The notes under the pieces: generated by a model | The model's database searches: none | What the model saw: only the letters and a program-made list of their open reading frames with translations | Told to the model about the DNA's origin: nothing | Translations under genes and position numbers: made by a program | Shown here: positions 1 to 7,529 of the stretch, one piece after another | Layout of the letters: each line of letters starts with the position of its first letter | How positions within the stretch are numbered: the stretch's first letter is position 1 | From: an uncultured Collinsella sp. | GTDB lineage: Bacteria > Actinomycetota > Coriobacteriia > Coriobacteriales > Coriobacteriaceae | Reading direction: 5' to 3' | Assembly: GCA_902492855.1 (NCBI GenBank) | Contig: CABUMU010000032.1 | Location: 1-18,272, forward strand | DNA length: 18,272 nucleotides

Positions 1-1128
1 CCTGCCGATATCATGGCGTGTCCTGAGTCGATGACGGGCGCTTATCTGACCGGCAAACGAATGATCCGGGTGCCTGATGAACGGCGCAAGCCCGGTCGCG
101 GCTGCCTTAAAATTACGGGCGCTCGAGCCAACAACCTCAAAAACGTTACTGCCAAAATCGAGTTTGGTACGCTTACGGTTGTTACCGGCGTGTCGGGATC
201 GGGCAAGAGCTCCCTGGTTACCGATACCATTGCGCCTGCCCTTACGAATGCCATTCACCGTTCGACGCGCCCTGTGGGTGCATATAAGAAAATCGAGGGC
301 ATCGAGTGTATCGATAAGGTTATCGATATCGACCAGTCGCCGATTGGCCGCACGCCGCGTTCCAACCCTGCTACCTATATCGGCCTGTGGGATGATCTTC
401 GCGCGCTGTTTGCGAGTACGCCGGAGTCGAAGGCGCGCGGCTACTCGCCGGGTCGTTTCTCCTTTAATGTGAGTGGCGGGCGCTGTGAGGCGTGCAAGGG
501 CGACGGGCAGATCAAGATCGAGATGCACTTCCTTCCCGATATCTACGTTCCCTGCGAAGTTTGCGGCGGTAAACGCTACAACCGCGAGACACTCGAGGTC
601 ACCTACCGTGGCAAGACCATCTCGGACGTGCTCGACATGAGCGTCACCGAGGCGCTGGCCTTCTTTGGGAATATCCCGCAGATTAAGCGCAAGCTCCAGA
701 CGCTGTACGATGTAGGCTTGGGCTACGTGAGCCTGGGCCAGCCCGCCACGACGCTTTCGGGCGGCGAGGCGCAGCGTGTGAAACTCGCCAAGGAGCTTCA
801 TCGACGCCAGACGGGCAAGACGTTCTATATTTTGGACGAGCCGACGACCGGCCTTCATTTTGAGGACGTCCGCCAGCTGCTCGATGTGCTGCAGCGCTTG
901 GTCGATGCGGGCAACACGGTGCTGGTGATTGAACACAACCTTGATGTCATCAAGGTTGCCGACCGCCTGATCGATATGGGTCCCGAGGGCGGTAACGGCG
1001 GCGGAACCGTCGTGGTTTCGGGCACACCGGAGCAGGTTGCGGACTGTCCGCAGAGTTATACGGGCAAGTTTTTGGCGCCGTTGCTCAGGCGTGACCGGGA
1101 GCGTCAGGCTCAACTTGATGCTCAATAA
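1..1128 (+). CDS. uvrA: UvrABC excision nuclease subunit A, C-terminal part (5' truncated by window edge)
   Basis: UvrA is the damage-sensing ATPase of nucleotide excision repair, working in the cytoplasm as a dimer that loads UvrB on lesions. The frame is open from base 1, so the true start lies upstream; about 375 of the usual ~950 residues are present. Counting from the ATG at 13, the second ABC module is visible: Walker A GVSGSGKSS at residues 59-67, the UvrA zinc-binding insertion with two CxxC pairs (CEAC and CEVC, about 20 residues apart), the signature LSGGEAQR, and Walker B ILDEPTTGLH. The Zn module inserted between Walker A and the signature distinguishes UvrA from ordinary ABC transporters. 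It ends in TAA and is followed by a stem-loop, so it is probably not co-transcribed strongly with the next gene. uvrC lies three genes downstream, making a loose repair neighbourhood. Confidence 0.97.
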   Translation, partial: PADIMACPESMTGAYLTGKRMIRVPDERRKPGRGCLKITGARANNLKNVTAKIEFGTLTVVTGVSGSGKSSLVTDTIAPALTNAIHRSTRPVGAYKKIEGIECIDKVIDIDQSPIGRTPRSNPATYIGLWDDLRALFASTPESKARGYSPGRFSFNVSGGRCEACKGDGQIKIEMHFLPDIYVPCEVCGGKRYNRETLEVTYRGKTISDVLDMSVTEALAFFGNIPQIKRKLQTLYDVGLGYVSLGQPATTLSGGEAQRVKLAKELHRRQTGKTFYILDEPTTGLHFEDVRQLLDVLQRLVDAGNTVLVIEHNLDVIKVADRLIDMGPEGGNGGGTVVVSGTPEQVADCPQSYTGKFLAPLLRRDRERQAQLDAQ

Positions 1129-1148
1129 ATAGGCGATTCAGTTTATGG

Positions 1149-1179
1149 GCGCCATCGACTCCTTGTGATTCGATGGCGC
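1149..1179 (+). terminator. Stem-loop after uvrA, possible terminator
   Basis: A perfect 10-bp inverted repeat, GCGCCATCGA (1149-1158) and TCGATGGCGC (1170-1179), is separated by an 11-nt loop and starts 20 nt after the uvrA stop. It is followed by only a weak T-rich stretch, so it is either a poor intrinsic terminator or a 3'-end stabilising hairpin. Confidence 0.5.
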
Positions 1180-1260
1180 TTGCTGTGCCGAAGTGACGTA
1201 TGCAGCCGAATTGGACATATACTTAATCCTTGCGTCCGAATGCGAGGGAAAGGATATGTC

Positions 1261-1761
1261 ATGGCAAAGGCTGTAAAGACGCCAAAAACCAATGCGATGC
1301 GCGAGCTGGAAAGCGCCGGCATTTCCTATGTTCTACATACGTACGAAGACGATGGTGATGAGTCGGTGGGCCTGGGTGTCGCGATTTCGGAGCAGCTTGG
1401 CGAGGAGCCCGGTCAAGGATTTAAGACTTTGGTCTGCGTGACACCGTCCAACGACTATGTCGTGTGCTGTATCCCTGTTGCCGACGAGCTCGATCTAAAG
1501 TCCGCCGCGCGTGCCGCGGGGGAGAAGTCCTTGGCCATGATGCATGTGAAGGATTTGCTTGCGGCGACTGGCTACGTTCGCGGCGGCTGCAGCCCGGTCG
1601 GTATGAAAAAACGCTACCGGACGCTCATTGATGAGACATGTGTCCTTTGGGATACCATTTTTATTTCGGGAGGCAAGCGTGGTTATCAGCTCGAGCTTGC
1701 ACCCGATGATTTAATTGCATTTTGCGGGGCGACGGTTGCCGCGATTACGAGAGAGGACTGA
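1261..1761 (+). CDS. ybaK: YbaK/EbsC-family Cys-tRNA(Pro)-type aminoacyl-tRNA deacylase
   Basis: A 166-residue protein of the YbaK/EbsC/ProX editing-domain family, which hydrolyses mischarged aminoacyl-tRNAs in trans (typically Cys-tRNA-Pro). The family signature is clear: a Lys in FKTLVCV (the catalytic-Lys region) followed by the GGCSPVGMK loop, then the DET..FISGGKRGYQLELAP core. I chose the ATG at 1261: it has a GGAAAGGA ribosome-binding site 6 nt upstream, and family members start close to this point (KTNAMRELESAGI..Y). The in-frame GTG at 1165 falls inside the uvrA stem-loop and has no such site. A TATACT element at 1218-1223 could be a -10, but no convincing -35 precedes it. It ends 3 nt before murJ, so the two are probably co-transcribed. 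Confidence 0.9.
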   Translation: MAKAVKTPKTNAMRELESAGISYVLHTYEDDGDESVGLGVAISEQLGEEPGQGFKTLVCVTPSNDYVVCCIPVADELDLKSAARAAGEKSLAMMHVKDLLAATGYVRGGCSPVGMKKRYRTLIDETCVLWDTIFISGGKRGYQLELAPDDLIAFCGATVAAITRED

Positions 1762-1764
1762 GCG

Positions 1765-3447
1765 ATGCCGCAGGAAGAATTGAAGCGCGGAGCTCATTTT
1801 GCAAAAGAATCTGCGCCTCAGACACCCTCATCCGAAGCTTCTTCGTCGCGAGATGACACCGACGACATGGGCTCGTCGGACTACTCCACGGTTGGTCGTT
1901 CCGCCGGGCTTATGACCATCCTGACCATTGTGTCTCGCGTCACCGGTTTTATCCGCACGTGGGCAATGGCGGCCGCTATCGGCATGTCGCTACTCTCGTC
2001 CTCCTATCAGGTCGCCAACAACCTGCCCAATATGCTCTACGAACTCGTGATGGGCGGCATGCTCGTGACGGCGTTTTTGCCCGTGTACATGGGCGTGAGG
2101 CGTGAGCAGGGTCGCGAGGCCTCGAACGAGTACGTGGGCAACCTGCTCGGCATTCTGCTTTTGGTGCTGGGTGGCATTTCGTTGCTGGGGACCGTGTTCG
2201 CCCCGGGCTTTATCTGGACGCAATCGTTCCTTTCGGGTGACGGCGGCAGCATGGATACCGCTGCGTTCATGTTCCGTTTCTTTGCCATCCAGATTCTGTT
2301 TTATGGTTTGGGCTCGGTGTTCTCGGGCGTTCTCAACGCACACCGCGACTACTTCTGGTCGACGTTTGCCCCGGTCCTCAACAATGTGATCGTCATTGCG
2401 AGCTTTATGGGTTTTGCGCCCGTGTCCGCACAGTTTGGCGAACGTGCCGGCATCATCTTGATTGCGGCCGTTACGACCCTCGGTGTCTTTGTTCAGATGG
2501 CATGTCAGATTCCCGCGCTTGGCAAGCACGGCGTGCATCCCCATATCCATATCGACTTTAAGGACCCTGCGCTGCGCCAGACGATTGCGCTCGGTATCCC
2601 GACGCTGCTCGCCACGGTGTGCATGTTTGTCTCGACTTCTATCACCAACGCTGCCGCGCTGGTGGTCCAGCCCGAGACGGGTCCTTCCGTCATCGCCTAT
2701 GCGCGCCTGTGGTACACGCTACCCTACGCGCTGATTGCCGCCTCGCTTTCGACGGCGCTCTATACCGAGCTCTCTCATGACGCACAGGAGAAGGATTACG
2801 ACAGCGTTCGCACGGGCATTTCGCGTGGCGTCGCCCAGATGCTGTTCTTCCTGATTCCGTTCGCACTGTACCTGATTGTCTTCGCACGTCCGCTCAATAT
2901 GATCTACTGTGCTGGCAAGTTCGATGAATCCGGCGTGGCGCTGGTGTCCGAGTACCTTGTCTACCTGGCGCTCTCGCTGCCGCTCTACGGCGTGGTCGTG
3001 TTGATGCAGAAGAGCTTCTCTGCCTTGCTCGACATGAAGCCCTATAGCCGCTATTGCCTGTATTCCGCCATCGGCCAGGCCGGCTCGGTTCTGCTGTTTG
3101 GCGTTGTGCTGGGCTTCGGTATGCCGGCAATCGCGCTTTCGTATGTTGTCGACTACGTGATCTTGGTCGGCTGTTCGCTGTGGTGGCTGCGTCGTCGCCT
3201 GCGTGGCCTTCAGGTCAAATCTATCCTACATGGCGGTTTCTTTGGCCTTTTGCTCGGTGGCCTAGGTGCTGCCGCAGGCGCCGGCGTCATGTGGGCGCTT
3301 GAACACTTTGTCGGGGCACTTGGCGGCTCGATTCTGATTACTCTTGGCTACGTTTGCGTTGCGGGTGTCGCCTCGCTTGTTGTTACCTTTGGCCTTGCCG
3401 TCGTCCTTAAGATGCCCGAGGTCTCGGCGCTGCTTCGTCGCAAGTAG
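1765..3447 (+). CDS. murJ: MurJ lipid II flippase (MVF family)
   Basis: MurJ translocates the peptidoglycan precursor lipid II across the cytoplasmic membrane. The 560-residue protein has about 45 hydrophilic, Ser/Asp-rich N-terminal residues, then a long series of hydrophobic segments consistent with the 14 helices of the MOP exporter fold. The first helix carries the conserved SRVTGFIRTWAMA signature, whose two Arg match the essential lipid-binding Arg of the family; NNLPNMLYELVMGG is also typical. E. coli MurJ is ~511 residues, so the extra length is mostly the N-terminal tail. A GAGAGGA site lies 7 nt before the ATG. The first gene ends 3 nt upstream, and the uvrC start immediately follows the stop codon, indicating translational coupling. 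A start further in (for example ATG at 1867) would remove most of the tail and cannot be excluded. Confidence 0.95.
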   Translation: MPQEELKRGAHFAKESAPQTPSSEASSSRDDTDDMGSSDYSTVGRSAGLMTILTIVSRVTGFIRTWAMAAAIGMSLLSSSYQVANNLPNMLYELVMGGMLVTAFLPVYMGVRREQGREASNEYVGNLLGILLLVLGGISLLGTVFAPGFIWTQSFLSGDGGSMDTAAFMFRFFAIQILFYGLGSVFSGVLNAHRDYFWSTFAPVLNNVIVIASFMGFAPVSAQFGERAGIILIAAVTTLGVFVQMACQIPALGKHGVHPHIHIDFKDPALRQTIALGIPTLLATVCMFVSTSITNAAALVVQPETGPSVIAYARLWYTLPYALIAASLSTALYTELSHDAQEKDYDSVRTGISRGVAQMLFFLIPFALYLIVFARPLNMIYCAGKFDESGVALVSEYLVYLALSLPLYGVVVLMQKSFSALLDMKPYSRYCLYSAIGQAGSVLLFGVVLGFGMPAIALSYVVDYVILVGCSLWWLRRRLRGLQVKSILHGGFFGLLLGGLGAAAGAGVMWALEHFVGALGGSILITLGYVCVAGVASLVVTFGLAVVLKMPEVSALLRRK

Positions 3448-5394
3448 GTGCGCGTGGCCGGTCACGACAACATACCAACGCTTGCCGAGCAGGTTTCGCG
3501 CGTTCCCACACAGCCCGGATGCTACCTTTGGAAGGATGCCAAGGGCGATGTCATCTACGTGGGCAAGGCGAAAAACCTGCGCGCCCGCATGCGTCAATAC
3601 GTGACACTGCAGGATGAGCGTCAAAAGATCCCGCTGATGATGCAGCTGGTGGCGAGCTTTGACTACATCGTTGTCGAAACCGAGCATGAGGCGCTTGTAC
3701 TCGAGCGCAACCTGATCGGCCAGTACCATCCGTACTTTAACGTCGACCTCAAGGATGACAAGAGCTACCCCTTTATCGCCATTACAAAGGGCGACCTGTA
3801 TCCCGCGATCAAATACACGCGTGAGCGTCATAAGCCGGGAACGCGCTATTTTGGACCCTATACCGATAGCCGTGCGGCACGTGAGACGATAGATACGCTG
3901 CGCAAGGTTATCCCCATCTGCTCTGCATCCTGTGCGGAGTGGCGTCGTTGTCGCCGTACCATCGAGTCCCACAAGGGCGAGGAAGACATCGTCAATATGA
4001 TTTGCGCACAAAACGGGCGTCCCTGCTTTGACTACCATGTCGGGCGCGGCCCGGGTGCGTGTGTCGGCGCGATTTCCCCGGCAGACTATGCCAAGAACGT
4101 CAAGCGTGTCGAGCGCTTTTTGTCGGGCCATCGCAAGGATGTCGTCGATGAGCTGACCTCCGAGATGACGGATGCCGCCGAGGCGCTCGACTTTGAGCGC
4201 GCGGCACGCGTCAAACGTCGTTTGGAGGTCATCAGGGGTCTGGACGATCGTCAGCAAGTCGTTTTTCCCTCCAGTGTCGATATCGATGTCATCGGGTTCT
4301 ATCGCGAGGAGACCATCTCCGCCGCTTGCGTCTTCGTCGTTCGCGAGGGCCGAACAGTTCGCACCTGCGAGTTCATTCTCGACAAGGGTCTTGATGTTGA
4401 CGAGGAAGAGCTCCAGTCGGGCTTTCTTAAGCGCTATTACGACGAGACGGCTGATATTCCAGCTGAGGTCAACCTTTCCGTCGAGCTTGAGGATGCGGAG
4501 GCGCTGGGGGAGTGGCTTGCGGGCAAGCGTGAGCGTTCCTGCCATCTCCATAGGCCGCAGCGTGGCGAAAAGCACCGTCTGCTCGATATGGCATCCAAAA
4601 ATGCGCGCCATGCCCTCATGCGCTACATGATGCGAACGGGGTACGCTGACGACCGCACCAATCAAGCGCTCCTGGAGCTCGAAAGTGCGTTGGCGCTGCC
4701 ATCGCCGCCGTTGCGTATCGAGTGCTTCGATATCTCTACACTGCATGGCACCTTTACGGTCGCCTCGATGGTGGTGTTTACCAACGGGCGCGCCGACAAG
4801 AGCCAGTACCGTCGTTTTAAAATTCAGGCCGAATTGGACGAGGCAAACGACTTCGTGTCGATGTCCGAGGTTTTGGGACGACGCTATGCTCCCGAGCGCA
4901 TGGCCGACGAGCGCTTTGGCTCGCGCCCCGATTTGCTCGTTGTCGATGGCGGTAAGCCGCAATTGACCGCTGCGATCAAGCAACTTGAGGCTCTTGGGCT
5001 CGATATACCAGTTTGTGGCTTGGCGAAGGCCGACGAGGAAGTTTTTGTGCCTTGGGACGAGACTCCTGTCGTGCTGCCGACCGGGTCTGCTTCGCTCTAT
5101 CTAATTAAACAGGTACGCGATGAGTCCCACCGATTTGCCATCACGTTCCACCGTGAGTTGCGCGATAAAGCCATGACGGTTTCGGTACTCGATGACGTTC
5201 CGGGCGTGGGACCCACCAGAAAACGTGCCCTTATGCGCCATTTTGGCTCGATGAAGCGTTTGCGCGCGGCGAGCGAGCAAGAGATCGCGGAAGTTCGCGG
5301 CATACCTGCCGATGTTGCCAAGGCGGTCCACGAGGCGCTCGTTGCATGGAATGCCGAGCGCGCCGAGTCGGCGGCTGGCCATTCCGATAGCTAA
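3448..5394 (+). CDS. uvrC: UvrABC excision nuclease subunit C
   Basis: UvrC makes the 3' and 5' incisions around a lesion held by UvrB. All domains are present in the 648 residues. A GIY-YIG nuclease with GCY at 24-26 and IYVG at 36-39 comes first. A Cys-rich segment spans about 158-205, and a UVR motif that contacts UvrB lies near 232-266. The RNase H-like endonuclease includes IECFDIS (Asp428), VDGG (Asp500) and ESHRFAITFHR. A C-terminal helix-hairpin-helix pair (VPGVGPTRKRALMRHFG) starts near residue 578. The GTG at 3448 directly follows the murJ stop, with no good Shine-Dalgarno of its own; a GTG at 3454 is an alternative. The Cys-rich Fe-S region is unusual: the usual GRC is GRG (Gly201), and about 20 extra residues with extra Cys precede RPC. 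It ends the upstream housekeeping run. Confidence 0.96.
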   Translation: MRVAGHDNIPTLAEQVSRVPTQPGCYLWKDAKGDVIYVGKAKNLRARMRQYVTLQDERQKIPLMMQLVASFDYIVVETEHEALVLERNLIGQYHPYFNVDLKDDKSYPFIAITKGDLYPAIKYTRERHKPGTRYFGPYTDSRAARETIDTLRKVIPICSASCAEWRRCRRTIESHKGEEDIVNMICAQNGRPCFDYHVGRGPGACVGAISPADYAKNVKRVERFLSGHRKDVVDELTSEMTDAAEALDFERAARVKRRLEVIRGLDDRQQVVFPSSVDIDVIGFYREETISAACVFVVREGRTVRTCEFILDKGLDVDEEELQSGFLKRYYDETADIPAEVNLSVELEDAEALGEWLAGKRERSCHLHRPQRGEKHRLLDMASKNARHALMRYMMRTGYADDRTNQALLELESALALPSPPLRIECFDISTLHGTFTVASMVVFTNGRADKSQYRRFKIQAELDEANDFVSMSEVLGRRYAPERMADERFGSRPDLLVVDGGKPQLTAAIKQLEALGLDIPVCGLAKADEEVFVPWDETPVVLPTGSASLYLIKQVRDESHRFAITFHRELRDKAMTVSVLDDVPGVGPTRKRALMRHFGSMKRLRAASEQEIAEVRGIPADVAKAVHEALVAWNAERAESAAGHSDS

Positions 5395-5486
5395 ACACGA
5401 GCCTAAACAACTGATATACATGATTGCGCGATTTTCAACCATTTATTTCGCCATGATTGCCTGCTGGTTTCGGGTTTTATTAACGC

Positions 5487-5526
5487 TAAAACGTTTGACT
5501 AACCCAAGCGAAAACCCTGCTATCCT
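5487..5526 (+). promoter_or_regulatory. Candidate distal promoter P1 with AAACGTTT palindrome over the -35
   Basis: TTGACT (5495-5500) and TATCCT (5521-5526) resemble -35 and -10 boxes, but the 20-nt spacer is longer than optimal. The 8-bp palindrome AAACGTTT (5489-5496) overlaps the -35, in the position of a repressor operator; the decamer TAAAACGTTT recurs after whiA. A short inverted repeat, AACCC (5513-5517) with GGGTT (5529-5533), flanks the -10. Confidence 0.4.
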
Positions 5527-5558
5527 GCGGGTTGACGAAGACTGATATCTCACCTCGC

Positions 5559-5639
5559 CGATACATACTGTCTGGCGAATCATTTGTCAATGAATTCGGT
5601 GAACGGTAGTAAATACCGTTCAAGCGTATGTATGTATCG
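5559..5639 (+). promoter_or_regulatory. Potential three-helix-junction RNA leader or operator array upstream of the transporter
   Basis: Three nested inverted repeats fit one fold. The outer stem CGATACATAC (5559-5568) pairs perfectly with GTATGTATCG (5630-5639). An imperfect hairpin has GAATCATT (5577-5584) against 5589-5597 with one bulge and loop TGTC. A perfect hairpin has GAACGGTA (5601-5608) against TACCGTTC (5614-5621) with loop GTAAA. If transcribed from P1 this gives a closed three-way junction, like many ligand-binding leaders. If transcription starts at P2, the same repeats would be upstream DNA and could be regulator sites. Confidence 0.45.
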
Positions 5640-5661
5640 GTCGCCGAGCGCGGCACCTCAG

Positions 5662-5690
5662 TTGGGTTCGTCGGTAGGTAAGGTATATAT
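5662..5690 (+). promoter_or_regulatory. Candidate proximal promoter P2 for the transporter operon
   Basis: TTGGGT (5662-5667) is followed by TATATA (5684-5689) after 16 nt, or by an 18-nt spacing if TATATC is used. Transcription would start near 5697, giving a leader of about 60 nt that includes the hairpin at 5706-5729. Confidence 0.4.
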
Positions 5691-5705
5691 CGTCCGCAAG
5701 TTGCG

Positions 5706-5729
5706 CGGGGGCACGTCTAGGTGCTCCCG
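5706..5729 (+). promoter_or_regulatory. Leader hairpin close to the binding-protein start
   Basis: A 9-bp stem (5706-5714 with 5721-5729, one G-U pair) encloses the 6-nt loop GTCTAG. No T-run follows, so it is not an intrinsic terminator. It sits 20 nt before the Shine-Dalgarno AGGAG (5749-5753) and may protect the 5' end of an abundant mRNA. Confidence 0.45.
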
Positions 5730-5758
5730 AGTAAGACTCTCTATTGATAGGAGAAGAC

Positions 5759-7372
5759 ATGGTCATCATCAACAAGGGTATGTCCAGGCGTTCGTTCCTC
5801 GGCCTCACCGGCAGCGTCGCTGCTGTCGCCGGCCTTGGTCTCACTGGCTGCGGTGGCAGCTCTAGCGACGAGGGTTCCGCTTCCGGCTCCACCGATTCCG
5901 CCAACCGTGGCGGCGGCGTGATCACCGCTGGTTCCGCTTACGCTCCGTCCAGCTTCGATCCCGCCAGCACCGGCTCCGCTGTGGGCCTGGGTGCTAACTG
6001 GCACGTCGTCGAGGGCCTCTACGGCATCGATTACCACGACTACAGCACCTTCAACGAGCTCGCCACCGACGATCCCAAGTCTGTGGACGACACCACTTTC
6101 GAGGTCACCATCCGCAAGGGCGCCAAGTTCTCCGATGGCACCGAGGTCACCGCTGACGATGTCGTTGCCTCCTATACCGCTTGCGCCGCTTCCGCTACCT
6201 ATGCTCCGTTCTTCCAGCCCTTCGAGTCCATCGAGGCCAAGGACGCCAGCACCGTGACGGTCAAGACTAAGGTCCCCAACTTCTCCCTGCTCAAGGATCG
6301 TCTGGCCATCGTCCGCGTTACCCCGGCCACCCAGACCGAGGAGGATCGCGCCAAGCAGCCGATCGGTTCCGGCCCCTGGATGTACGACTCTATCTCCGAT
6401 ACCGAGATCACCTTGGTTCCCAACCCCGAGTACAACGGTGAGTATGCTGCCGAGGATAAGAAGATCCAGTACAGCATCCTGACCGACCCCACCGCTCGCG
6501 TTACCGCTCAGCAGGAGGGCTCCACGCTCGTTATGGAGCTCGTTACCGCTGACGCCGTCGACCAGCTCGAGAGCGCCGGCTGCAAGATCGATAACGTTCA
6601 GGGTTTCGGCACCCGCTTCATCATGTTCAACGTCGCCAAGGAGCCTTGGAACAACGTCAAGGTCCGTCAGGCTGTCATGTATGCGCTCGACACCGAGAAG
6701 ATGGTCAGCAACACCTTCGCCGGCCTTGCCACCGCTGCCAGCTGCTACCTGCCCAAGAGCTTCACCAACTATCATGAGGCTTCCACGGTGTACAAGACCG
6801 ACGCCAAGAAGGCTAAGAAGCTCATCGAGGAGTCTGGCATCACCCCGGGTGCCATCACCCTGCGCACCACCGACAACGAGCAGATTAAGGGCATGGCCGC
6901 CCAGGTCAAGAACGACCTCGACGCTCTCGGCTTCGATGTGACCATCCAGACCGATACCTCGCCGGCCACTTACGCTGCTATCGACGGCGGCGAGGCCTAC
7001 GATATCCTCCTTGCCCCTGGCGATCCTTCCTGCTTCGGCGCCGACCCCGACCTGCTGCTCAACTGGTGGTACGGCGACAACGTCTGGATGCAGACCCGTT
7101 GCCCGTGGAAGGAGTCCGCTGAGTGGCAGAAGCTCCACGGCCTCATGGACGAGGCTCTTGCCGCCGAGGGCGACGAGCAGCAGAAGAAGTGGAACGAGTG
7201 CTTCGACATCATTGCCGACAACGCCGTTCTGTACCCCGTTGTCCACGTCAAGACCGTCTCCGCTTCCTGGGACGATCCGTCCACTGCACCCAACGGCGAG
7301 GCCCTCGATGGCTTCAAGGGCATCGGCACGACGAGCATGTCCTTCAGGGGCGTTGCGACCGTCAAGGCGTAA
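5759..7372 (+). CDS. SBP_bac_5-family solute-binding lipoprotein, probable sialic-acid binding component (SatA/DppA-like)
   Basis: Extracytoplasmic receptor of a peptide-type ABC importer. The 537-residue protein begins with a twin-arginine motif SRRSFLG (Arg10-Arg11), a hydrophobic stretch and a lipobox ending LTGC (Cys31), so it is probably Tat-exported and lipid-anchored. A Ser/Gly-rich linker follows. Family 5 landmarks are visible: FEVTIRKGAKFSDGTEVTADDV, IGSGPWMYD and FNVAKEPWNNVKVRQAVMYALD. The ATG at 5759 has AGGAG 5 nt upstream; an ATG at 5780 is possible and still gives the Tat motif. Codons are strongly biased to C-ending forms, unlike murJ or uvrC, suggesting high expression. Family 5 proteins bind peptides, nickel, opines and some sugars. 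The sialic-acid assignment rests on its place ahead of the nan catabolic genes and on the known SatABCD precedent; oligopeptide uptake is the alternative. Confidence 0.85.
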   Translation: MVIINKGMSRRSFLGLTGSVAAVAGLGLTGCGGSSSDEGSASGSTDSANRGGGVITAGSAYAPSSFDPASTGSAVGLGANWHVVEGLYGIDYHDYSTFNELATDDPKSVDDTTFEVTIRKGAKFSDGTEVTADDVVASYTACAASATYAPFFQPFESIEAKDASTVTVKTKVPNFSLLKDRLAIVRVTPATQTEEDRAKQPIGSGPWMYDSISDTEITLVPNPEYNGEYAAEDKKIQYSILTDPTARVTAQQEGSTLVMELVTADAVDQLESAGCKIDNVQGFGTRFIMFNVAKEPWNNVKVRQAVMYALDTEKMVSNTFAGLATAASCYLPKSFTNYHEASTVYKTDAKKAKKLIEESGITPGAITLRTTDNEQIKGMAAQVKNDLDALGFDVTIQTDTSPATYAAIDGGEAYDILLAPGDPSCFGADPDLLLNWWYGDNVWMQTRCPWKESAEWQKLHGLMDEALAAEGDEQQKKWNECFDIIADNAVLYPVVHVKTVSASWDDPSTAPNGEALDGFKGIGTTSMSFRGVATVKA

Positions 7373-7434
7373 GACTCGCTTGAGTCTGTATGCAGGATGT
7401 CGGTCGTTGGGACCGTATCCTCATAGTTGAAACA

Positions 7435-7468
7435 AAGACCCGGGCGGCAACGATGTCGCTCGGGTCTT
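7435..7468 (+). promoter_or_regulatory. Strong intercistronic hairpin between binding protein and permease genes
   Basis: A 12-bp stem (7435-7446 with 7457-7468, one G-U pair) carries a 10-nt loop; the arms start AAGACCCG and end CGGGTCTT. It has no clear T-run. This position, just after a binding-protein gene, is the classic site of a hairpin that stabilises the upstream message or partly attenuates transcription, giving more receptor than permease. Confidence 0.65.
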
Positions 7469-7471
7469 GTA

Positions 7472-7489
7472 ATGAGTATCCGTACTCAT
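7472..7489 (+). repeat. Short hairpin next to the intercistronic stem-loop
   Basis: ATGAGTA (7472-7478) and TACTCAT (7483-7489) form a perfect 7-bp stem with loop TCCG. It lies only 3 nt after the larger stem, so the two may stack. Confidence 0.4.
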
Positions 7490-7529
7490 ATACCAGTTGG
7501 TCCTACCGACAAAAGAAAGGGGAGAGAAC

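Noticed and set aside
3262..4983. 573-codon minus-strand frame opposite murJ and uvrC
   Set aside because: It spans two genes with clear families on the other strand and shows no domain or ribosome-binding site.
5532..5565. Second TTGACG in the leader as another -35 box
   Set aside because: No -10-like hexamer lies at 16-18 nt; the nearest AT-rich hexamers are at 7 or 22 nt.
5741..7246. Long minus-strand frame opposite the binding-protein gene
   Set aside because: Repetitive Gly/Val/Leu/Asp composition with no motif; the sense strand has a clear SBP_bac_5 gene with Tat signal and lipobox.
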